DNA of 12,021 nucleotides from JBEIUO01 sp964549785. Its GTDB lineage: Bacteria > Planctomycetota > Phycisphaerae > Phycisphaerales > UBA1924. The DNA lies in NCBI GenBank assembly GCA_964549785.1, contig CAZJXA010000091.1, positions 1 through 12,021 on the forward strand, read 5' to 3'. The position numbers and the translations under genes were made by a program. This document shows, in pieces, positions 6,924 to 12,021 of the stretch; the first letter of the stretch is position 1; every line of letters begins with the position of its first letter. The notes under the pieces were generated by a model. That model did not search any database and was not told the DNA's origin. It worked only from the letters and a program-made list of their open reading frames with translations.

Positions 6924-8165
6924 ATGAGCCTGACACTCCCGATTTACATGGACCACGCCGCCACCACCCCCTGCGATCCCGCGGTTGTCGACGCGATGGT
7001 TCCCGTGATGCTGACCAACTTCGGCAACCCGGGAAGCCGAAATCACCGGTTCGGTTGGGAAGCCGAAGCGGTTGTCGATACCGCTCGCGACCAAGTCGCC
7101 CAACTCCTCGGAGCCGACGAAAAAGAGATCATCTTCACTTCCGGCGCCACCGAGTCGAACAACCTGGCCATCAAGGGGGCGGCGTACATGTACGAGAAAG
7201 CCCCCGCCAACAGCGGCCGGCCGCGGGGCCACATCGTGACGTGCATTATCGAGCATAAGGCCGTTCTCGACCCTTGCAAGCGCCTGCAAAAAGAAGGGTT
7301 CGAGGTCACCTTTCTTGATCCGCCCGAGGATGGAGTGGTGACCGCGGAGCAGGTCCAGTCGGCCCTGCGTCCCGACACCATCCTGGTATCGATTATGTGG
7401 GCCAACAACGAGATCGGCACGATCAACGAGATCGAAAAAATCGGAGCGCTTTGCAAGGAGCGGTCGGTCCTCTTCCACACCGACGCGACCCAGGCCGTCG
7501 GCAAGATCCCCGTCAATGTCGAAACCGCGGGCGTCGATCTGCTGTCGCTATCGGGGCACAAGATTTACGGGCCCAAGGGGGTGGGTGCTCTCTATATCCG
7601 CCGCCGCAAGCCCCGCGTGCGCCTCCAAAGCCTCCAGGACGGCGGCGGTCAGGAGCGCGGCTTCCGCTCCGGAACGCTCAATACGTCCGGCATCGTGGGC
7701 CTCGGGAAGGCCTGCGCCGTCGCGATGGACCGGATGGAAGCGGAGAGCGTTCGCCTCACCGCCCTGCGCGAGCATATGGAACGCGAACTCACCGCTCGCC
7801 TCGATACTTCCAAACTCAACGGTCACCCGACGCGCCGCCTCCCGCACATCGCCAATATTTCGTTCGGCTTCGTCGAGGGCGAGGGCCTGATGATGGCGAT
7901 CAAGGACATCGCATGCTCCAGCGGCTCCGCCTGCACCAGCGCCAGCCTCGAACCCAGTTACGTCCTCAAAGGCCTCGGGGTCGGCGATGAACTCGCCCAC
8001 AGTTCTCTGCGGCTGAGCTTGGGACGCTCTACCACACGGGAACAGGTGGACTTCGCGATCGACAAGATCGTCTTCGCCGTGAAGCGGCTCCGCGAGATGA
8101 GCCCGCTCTACGACATGCACAAAGAAGGCATCGACCTCAGCAAGGTCGAGTGGGCGCACCACTGA
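6924..8165 (+). CDS. iscS: Cysteine desulfurase IscS
   Basis: A 413-residue PLP-dependent enzyme that converts L-cysteine to alanine and carries the sulfur as a persulfide to IscU and other acceptors. Landmarks: YMDHAATTP at the N terminus, FTSGATESNNLAIKG (71-85), EHKAVLD with the PLP-stacking His111, HTDATQAVGK (185-194), SGHKIYGPKG with PLP Lys213, and the long active loop SSGSACTSASLEPS with catalytic Cys337. This loop marks group I (IscS/NifS), not SufS. The C terminus (LYDMHKEGIDLSKVEWAHH) closely matches the IscU-binding tail of E. coli IscS (404 residues), which ends the same way. ATG 6924 has AAGGA at 6912-6916. It heads an iscS-iscU-iscA cluster. No iscR-like repressor gene precedes it. 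Confidence 0.97.
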   Translation: MSLTLPIYMDHAATTPCDPAVVDAMVPVMLTNFGNPGSRNHRFGWEAEAVVDTARDQVAQLLGADEKEIIFTSGATESNNLAIKGAAYMYEKAPANSGRPRGHIVTCIIEHKAVLDPCKRLQKEGFEVTFLDPPEDGVVTAEQVQSALRPDTILVSIMWANNEIGTINEIEKIGALCKERSVLFHTDATQAVGKIPVNVETAGVDLLSLSGHKIYGPKGVGALYIRRRKPRVRLQSLQDGGGQERGFRSGTLNTSGIVGLGKACAVAMDRMEAESVRLTALREHMERELTARLDTSKLNGHPTRRLPHIANISFGFVEGEGLMMAIKDIACSSGSACTSASLEPSYVLKGLGVGDELAHSSLRLSLGRSTTREQVDFAIDKIVFAVKRLREMSPLYDMHKEGIDLSKVEWAHH

Positions 8166-8233
8166 TGGCATTCCCCTTCCACCGCTTGGAAGCCAAGCGG
8201 CAAAATCCTGAACATCGCCAAGGATCCCTGTCT

Positions 8234-8386
8234 ATGACACCCCATCATCCTGCTCCGCTCACACCGAGAAAAACAACCGCGCCAGGTGCCGAAGGTCTGG
8301 CGAACGCCACGATTTGCCTCCACGCTGATCCCCAAACGCCCTCCCATCTCAACCCCGCGGCACCGCCGCTCAATGGAACCCACTAA
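8234..8386 (+). CDS. Candidate 50-residue leader peptide between iscS and iscU
   Basis: A speculative small frame in the 220-nt iscS-iscU gap. It starts at ATG 8234 with AAGGA at 8220-8224 (9-nt spacer) and ends in TAA at 8384-8386. The last A of that TAA is the first base of the iscU ATG (TAATG), the classic arrangement for translational coupling. The product is rich in Pro, His, Thr and Ala, with no recognisable domain. The frame is also open further upstream into iscS, and composition alone cannot distinguish it from chance. iscU has no Shine-Dalgarno sequence of its own, which is compatible with coupling. If it is not a gene, this gap holds nothing else I recognise. Confidence 0.2.
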   Translation: MTPHHPAPLTPRKTTAPGAEGLANATICLHADPQTPSHLNPAAPPLNGTH

Positions 8387-8817
8387 TGGCTTACGGCCCC
8401 AAAATCATCGATCACTACGAGAACCCCCGCAACGTCGGTTCCTTCGGGAGCCAGGCCGAGATCAAGTCCCGGAAGGACGTCGGCGTCGGCCTCGTCGGCG
8501 CTCCCGAGTGTGGCGACGTCATGCAACTCCAGATCAAGGTCAACCCAACCACCGGGAAGATTGAAGACGCCAAGTTCAAGTGCTTCGGATGCGGCTCGGC
8601 CATCGCCTCTTCGTCCCTCGCCACCGAGTGGCTGAAGGGCCGCACCGTCGATGAGGCTCAGGAAATCAAGAACACGCAGATCGTTGAAGAACTCTCCCTA
8701 CCGCCCGTGAAAATCCACTGTTCCGTGCTTGCTGAAGATGCTATCCGGGCCGCCCTCCAGGACTATCGCACCAAAAACGGAATCGTCGCCGAGGTCGGAT
8801 CCCCCGCCCTCGTCTAA
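8386..8817 (+). CDS. iscU: Iron-sulfur cluster assembly scaffold IscU
   Basis: A 143-residue scaffold on which [2Fe-2S] clusters are built from iron and IscS-derived sulfur. The N terminus is IDHYENPRNVGSF, as in E. coli IscU. Cluster ligands are visible as Cys42 and Asp44 (GAPECGDVM), Cys69 (FGCGSAIASSS), and His111-Cys112 (KIHCSVLAEDA). The LPPVK motif (105-109) that the HscA chaperone recognises is intact, although hscA and hscB are not in the window. Compared with E. coli IscU (128 residues), it has a slightly longer segment before the first ligand loop (near 21-33), an extra Cys at 66, and about a dozen extra C-terminal residues. It lies downstream of iscS and 63 nt before iscA. It is a full-length IscU, not the zinc-dependent SufU type, because the LPPVK motif is present and the SufU insertion is absent. 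Confidence 0.97.
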   Translation: MAYGPKIIDHYENPRNVGSFGSQAEIKSRKDVGVGLVGAPECGDVMQLQIKVNPTTGKIEDAKFKCFGCGSAIASSSLATEWLKGRTVDEAQEIKNTQIVEELSLPPVKIHCSVLAEDAIRAALQDYRTKNGIVAEVGSPALV

Positions 8818-8880
8818 GACTCTTCACCCACCGAACACCCAACCCGCCTCACGCGTATTCTCTCCGGAAGGAGCCCATCC

Positions 8881-9264
8881 ATGTCCACCATCGATACCCA
8901 CGAACCCCACACGCACGCCTCCACTGACACCCAAGGCGTTCTCCTGACCCCAGAGGCGGCGAACCGCGTCCGCGACATCATTAAAGAGCAGGAACTCAAT
9001 CCCGAGACCGTCCGCCTCCGCGTCGGCGTCAAGGGCGGCGGCTGTTCCGGCTTCTCGTACATTCTCGACCTCACCGAGTCGCAGAAAGACTCCGATGAAT
9101 TGTTCGAGCGTCACGGGATCAAGGTGATCTGCGACCCCAAAAGCCTCCTCTACTTGAACGGCACGTCCGTCCACTTCAAGGACGAGATCATGCAGAGCGG
9201 CTTCGTTTTCGAGAATCCGAATGCCTCCGGCACCTGTGGCTGCGGCAGCAGTTTCCACGCCTAA
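8881..9264 (+). CDS. iscA: A-type iron-sulfur carrier protein (IscA/ErpA family)
   Basis: A 127-residue HesB/IscA-family protein that receives clusters or iron and passes them to target apoproteins. The three ligand cysteines are present: Cys55 in KGGGCSGFSY, and Cys119 and Cys121 in GTCGCGSSFHA at the C terminus. The core begins at LLTPEAANRVRDII (residue 21). Before it is an 18-19-residue polar extension containing HEPHTH, absent from E. coli IscA (107 residues). A strong GGAAGGAG (8866-8873, 7-nt spacer) fixes ATG 8881 as the start, so the extension is genuinely translated. It is the last gene of the isc cluster, with a terminator 61 nt downstream. Whether it is functionally IscA or ErpA cannot be told from sequence alone; the symbol is given for its position in the isc operon. 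Confidence 0.92.
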   Translation: MSTIDTHEPHTHASTDTQGVLLTPEAANRVRDIIKEQELNPETVRLRVGVKGGGCSGFSYILDLTESQKDSDELFERHGIKVICDPKSLLYLNGTSVHFKDEIMQSGFVFENPNASGTCGCGSSFHA

Positions 9265-9324
9265 CTGCCCCGGCTTCATACCGCCGGGCTTCCCCGCGAA
9301 ATTTGCTCTAAAAACGACTCTCCC

Positions 9325-9354
9325 GACCGCCCTGCTTGTGGGCGGTCTTTTTTT
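9325..9354 (+). terminator. Intrinsic terminator of the isc operon
   Basis: GACCGCCC (9325-9332) pairs with GGGCGGTC (9340-9347) around a 7-nt loop and is followed by seven Ts (9348-9354). It is a textbook rho-independent terminator after iscA. Confidence 0.95.
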
Positions 9355-9369
9355 CGACTATCCTCTGGC

Positions 9370-9391
9370 AGGGACGTCCGAAAACGTCCCT
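9370..9391 (+). promoter_or_regulatory. Perfect hairpin in the leader of the ACT-domain gene
   Basis: AGGGACGT (9370-9377) and ACGTCCCT (9384-9391) form an 8-bp perfect stem with loop CCGAAA, ending 29 nt before ATG 9421. There is no T tract, so it is not a terminator. It could be an operator palindrome or an RNA leader structure. Confidence 0.35.
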
Positions 9392-9420
9392 CTTCCAACA
9401 CCCCGCCGCGGCCCCAAACC

Positions 9421-9900
9421 ATGAGCCAGATGTCCACCCCGCTCGAAACCGCCCACGGCTATTCGCCGCCCTCGGTCACCCAGTTCAGTGTCTTTCTCAC
9501 CAACAAAGTCGGCAAACTCTTTGACTTGGTCGAAGCCTTCGACGGCTCCCCCACTCATATCTGCGCCCTGTCGGTGCACGAAGCGAGCGATCACGCGGTC
9601 GTCCGCATCATCACCACCTCCGCCGCCGAGGCCCGAGGCATACTCCGTAACCAAGGCCTCCCATTCAGTGAACGCGATGTTCTGGTCGTTGAACTCTCCG
9701 AGAAGAGAACGCTGAGCCACATGTGCCTCTGCCTCCTCGGAGCCGAACTCTCCATCCATTTCGCATACCCGCTGATGATGCCCGCCGGGAGTTGTTCCAC
9801 CATCGCGCTGGCCGTCGATGACCTCACCCTGGGCGGCCAGATCCTCCGCCGTAAAGAGTTCCGGCTGTTGGGCGAGGCCGACCTGCAGCGGCATAACTGA
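9421..9900 (+). CDS. Tandem ACT-domain protein
   Basis: A 159-residue protein that appears to consist of two ACT modules, small folds that bind amino acids or other ligands and usually regulate enzymes. The first (residues about 20-92) shows the typical start QFSVFLTNKVGKLFDLVEAF, with the conserved Gly31 at the strand-helix turn, the ICALSVHEASDHAVVRII strands, and the closing SERDVLVVELSE strand. The second (about 96-152) is more divergent and is recognised mainly by its position and by TIALAVDDLTLGGQIL. No catalytic domain is attached, so it is a free-standing regulator or an enzyme partner. Such proteins are sometimes labelled acetolactate-synthase-like, but nothing nearby supports an amino-acid biosynthesis link. 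No Shine-Dalgarno sequence is seen; ATG 9430 is an alternative start. A hairpin precedes it. Confidence 0.8.
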   Translation: MSQMSTPLETAHGYSPPSVTQFSVFLTNKVGKLFDLVEAFDGSPTHICALSVHEASDHAVVRIITTSAAEARGILRNQGLPFSERDVLVVELSEKRTLSHMCLCLLGAELSIHFAYPLMMPAGSCSTIALAVDDLTLGGQILRRKEFRLLGEADLQRHN

Positions 9901-9994
9901 ATCCGGACCATGGCTTGCGTCCCGTCACGGAATACCCGGCCCGCTCACACGCCCCTTTCACCCGCCGTTCATGGTGTGGTCTCAGAATTCGGAC

Positions 9995-11545
9995 ATGAAC
10001 GCGAGTCAATCGGGAGCGGTCTGGGCCGATGTGCTCCTGCGTGACCACCGGCCGCTTACGCAGGATCTGCGGGCCGATGTGTGCGTCATCGGTGCTGGCA
10101 TCGCGGGCTTGCTGACGGCCGAGCGTCTCCACCGCGCCGGAAAATCCGTGGTTGTCCTTGACGCTCAGGCGGTCGCCGCCGGCGAGACGGCTCGCACGAC
10201 CGCCCACGTCGTTAACGCACTCGACGACCGCTACACGCACCTCGAGCGGCTTCACGGCCACGACGGTGCCGTCTTGGCCGCGCAAAGCCATACCGCCGCG
10301 ATCGATTCGCTCGAGCAACTCTCGGAAAGACTTTCCATCTCCTGCGATTGGAAACGCGTGCCCGGGTTCCTTATCGTGAACGCCGGACACGCTTCGGACA
10401 AGGACCGGCTCCTCACGGAAGAACTTGAGGCCGCCCGCCGCGCGGGCGTCGAAGTCACGCGCGTCGAGGTGTTGCCGTCGCCTTGGCCATCCGAAACCGG
10501 CGGAGCACTTCTGTTCCCCGGGCAAGGTCAGATGCATCCTCTCAAGCTGCTCGCCGGTGTCGCTGCTCATTTGGTGGGGGCGGGCGTCTCCATCCACCCC
10601 CACACACGCGTCGCCAAAATCCATTCGGGCCACCCCGCCGCGGTGGAGACCGAGCGCGGCCCCACAGTCACCGCCGACCATGTCGTGGTCGCCACCAACA
10701 CGCCGATCCATACCCGGCTCGCCGTGCACACCAAGCAGTGCGGATATCAAACCTACGTTGTGGGATTCGAGGTTCCAAAAAACGTGTTTCCGGACGTCCT
10801 TTGGTGGGACGGACCTTGGGAAGGTGATCCCTCCTACCACTATGTCCGGCTGGCGCCGTCCGCCGCCGGCGACGGAACAGTGCTGATCGCCGGCGGCGAA
10901 GACCACAAGACCGGCCAAGGGCCCGACGGCGACGGCCCCTTCCGTCGCATCGAGGCTTGGACCCGATCGCGCTTCCCTGCGGTTGGGAATGTGAGCCACC
11001 GATGGTCGGGCGAGGTCATGGAGACGGCCGACGGTCTTGCCTTCATCGGGCCGAGCCCGATCTTGAGCGGCGGCTTCCGCAACGAATACCTGATCACCGG
11101 TGATTCGGGCAACGGGATAACCCACGCCGCCATCGCCGCGATCCTCTTGACCGACCTCATCTTTGATCGCCCCAACCCCTGGGCCGACCTCTACGACCCC
11201 GCCCGCAAAGTGGGCACCGGATCCATCAAAGAGTTCCTTTCGGAAAACCTGAACACCCTCCTCCAATACCGCGACTGGTTCAAAAAGGGCGACTTCGCCT
11301 CCGAAGGGCTCATCCCCCGCGGCAGCGGCGGCATCCTTGTTGAAGGCGTCCATCACACCGCCGTCTATAAAAACGAACACGGCATCTGCACGCGACTCAA
11401 CGCCCGCTGCACCCATCTGGGCGGCTTGGTGCGCTGGAACGCGGTCGAAAAAACATGGGACTGCCCGTGCCACGCGTCCCGGTTCGCCGTATCCGGGGAG
11501 GTCATCCATGGCCCTGCCAATGCGACGCTCCGACCTTCCAATTAA
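9995..11545 (+). CDS. FAD-dependent oxidoreductase with C-terminal Rieske [2Fe-2S] domain (YhfW-like)
   Basis: A 516-residue fusion of a DAO-type flavoprotein and a Rieske domain, the architecture of Bacillus YhfW; the substrate is unknown. Residues 28-57 form the FAD-binding Rossmann motif (VCVIGAGIAGLL, acidic end of strand 2 at VVVLDA). GETARTTAHV (63-72) and the C-terminal GDSGNGITHA block (the segment before 11140) are typical of the family. The Rieske domain occupies about the last 75 residues: Cys472-x-His474, 15 residues, Cys490-x-x-His493 (CTHLGG ... CPCH). A conserved HGPANATL-type end follows. ATG 9971 is an in-frame alternative adding 8 residues; ATG 9995 is preferred because the distance to the Rossmann motif is normal. 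The frame upstream of 9971 overlaps the ACT gene and is not meaningful. It is cytoplasmic, with no signal peptide or Tat motif. It may receive its cluster from the isc products encoded upstream. Confidence 0.92.
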   Translation: MNASQSGAVWADVLLRDHRPLTQDLRADVCVIGAGIAGLLTAERLHRAGKSVVVLDAQAVAAGETARTTAHVVNALDDRYTHLERLHGHDGAVLAAQSHTAAIDSLEQLSERLSISCDWKRVPGFLIVNAGHASDKDRLLTEELEAARRAGVEVTRVEVLPSPWPSETGGALLFPGQGQMHPLKLLAGVAAHLVGAGVSIHPHTRVAKIHSGHPAAVETERGPTVTADHVVVATNTPIHTRLAVHTKQCGYQTYVVGFEVPKNVFPDVLWWDGPWEGDPSYHYVRLAPSAAGDGTVLIAGGEDHKTGQGPDGDGPFRRIEAWTRSRFPAVGNVSHRWSGEVMETADGLAFIGPSPILSGGFRNEYLITGDSGNGITHAAIAAILLTDLIFDRPNPWADLYDPARKVGTGSIKEFLSENLNTLLQYRDWFKKGDFASEGLIPRGSGGILVEGVHHTAVYKNEHGICTRLNARCTHLGGLVRWNAVEKTWDCPCHASRFAVSGEVIHGPANATLRPSN

Positions 11546-11654
11546 ACCAGAGAAATCCGAGCGACCCCGTCCACCGGCACCCAAGTCACCGGATTCCAAC
11601 CGGGGCTCGCCGCAAAATCCCGGAGTGATCGGACGGTGTATAGTTGGGTCATCT

Positions 11655-11682
11655 GAAGGCCGCTCCGCTCGGAGCGGGCTTC
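11655..11682 (+). other. Hairpin in the gap between the oxidoreductase and the RRM gene
   Basis: GAAG-G-CCGCTCC, loop GCTC, GGAGCGG-G-CTTC: 7 + 4 bp with one G/G mismatch. No T tract follows. It could be a factor-dependent terminator for the oxidoreductase or a leader structure for the RRM gene. A TATAGT at 11639-11644 just upstream resembles a -10 box but has no good -35 partner. Nothing else is recognised in 11546-11760. Confidence 0.35.
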
Positions 11683-11760
11683 CAAGGTGACCGACGCTTT
11701 TCATCTGCCCGAGTTGAAGCACCGGTTTTTCGATTTCGCACGGGCTCTGGTAGATGTAAG

Positions 11761-12021
11761 ATGAAGATGTACGTTGGAAACTTGTCGTTTAATACTTCCG
11801 AGGCTCAGTTGCAGGCGTTGTTCGTGCCATTCGGCGCGGTCTCGTCCGCTTCTTTGGTCATGGACCGCGAGACGGGCCGTCCCCGCGGGTTTGGCTTCGT
11901 CGAGATGCCGAACGACGCCGAGGCCAAGGCGGCAATGGCCGCTCTCAGCGGTAAGAACGTCGATGGTCGCGATCTGACCGTCAACGAAGCCAAGCCGCGT
12001 GAAGCGGGCGGCGGTGGTGGT
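11761..12021 (+). CDS. RRM-type RNA-binding protein with glycine-rich tail, cut by window end
   Basis: The first 87 residues are a single RNA recognition motif. RNP2 is MYVGNLSF (3-10) and RNP1 is RGFGFVEM (42-49), both with the aromatic residues that stack on RNA bases. VNEAKPRE closes the last strand, and a run of Gly begins at residue 83. Small bacterial proteins with one RRM and a Gly-rich tail resemble the cyanobacterial Rbp family and bind single-stranded RNA; in cyanobacteria several are cold-induced. The frame is open to the window edge, so the tail length is unknown. ATG 11761 and ATG 11767 are both possible starts; neither has a clear Shine-Dalgarno sequence. It is preceded by a 215-nt gap containing a hairpin. 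Confidence 0.93.
   Translation, partial: MKMYVGNLSFNTSEAQLQALFVPFGAVSSASLVMDRETGRPRGFGFVEMPNDAEAKAAMAALSGKNVDGRDLTVNEAKPREAGGGGG

Noticed and set aside
9336..9364. Promoter for the ACT gene (TTGTGG and TATCCT)
   Set aside because: The -35 match is only three of six and lies inside the isc terminator stem, which is too weak to annotate.
9818..9970. Upstream start of the oxidoreductase at ATG 9818
   Set aside because: It overlaps the ACT gene in another frame, and the added residues do not resemble the family N terminus.
9824..11722. 632-codon minus-strand open frame opposite the oxidoreductase
   Set aside because: It is a shadow frame: the plus strand carries the Rossmann and Rieske motifs, and the minus product shows no domain.

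Overview
The window is GC-rich bacterial chromosomal DNA with mostly plus-strand, closely packed, housekeeping-type genes. The closest overall fit is a member of the Planctomycetota, perhaps Phycisphaerae. This rests on an orphan secretin with a TPR-like/proline-rich N-terminal half, weak or absent Shine-Dalgarno sites before several genes, and a paired STAS/histidine-kinase-like ATPase. It is an inference from gene style, not from a phylogenetic marker. A run of 100 Ns (2772-2871) shows that this is a scaffolded draft assembly.

Layout: (1) 1-472, minus strand: catalytic domain of an S9 (prolyl oligopeptidase) peptidase, running off the window and apparently lacking its beta-propeller. (2) 473-1468: acidic protein of unknown function, head-to-head with the peptidase with no spacer. 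(3) 1469-1915: non-coding, with one terminator-like hairpin. (4) 1916-5658: a large exported secretin (GspD/PilQ superfamily) interrupted by the assembly gap. Two exact 55-bp copies flank the Ns, and collapsing them restores one frame of about 1195 codons. A strong terminator follows. (5) 5909-6785: STAS anti-anti-sigma factor plus anti-sigma-factor-type ATPase, a partner-switching pair. (6) 6924-9264: iscS-iscU-iscA, the core of the ISC iron-sulfur cluster assembly pathway, closed by a strong terminator. (7) 9421-9900: tandem ACT-domain protein with a perfect hairpin in its leader. (8) 9995-11545: FAD-dependent oxidoreductase fused to a C-terminal Rieske [2Fe-2S] domain. (9) 11761-end: RRM RNA-binding protein with a Gly-rich tail, cut by the window edge.

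The ISC genes form one functional unit: IscS mobilises sulfur from cysteine, IscU is the scaffold and IscA is an A-type carrier. The Rieske oxidoreductase nearby is a potential client, although a terminator and the ACT gene separate it from the isc genes. The STAS/ATPase pair probably controls a sigma factor or other target encoded elsewhere. I see no mobile elements, CRISPR arrays, tRNAs, rRNAs or defence genes, and no convincing evidence of an undescribed multi-gene system. The points most worth a second look are the resolvable assembly gap, the truncated peptidase junction, the secretin architecture, and several small leader elements.
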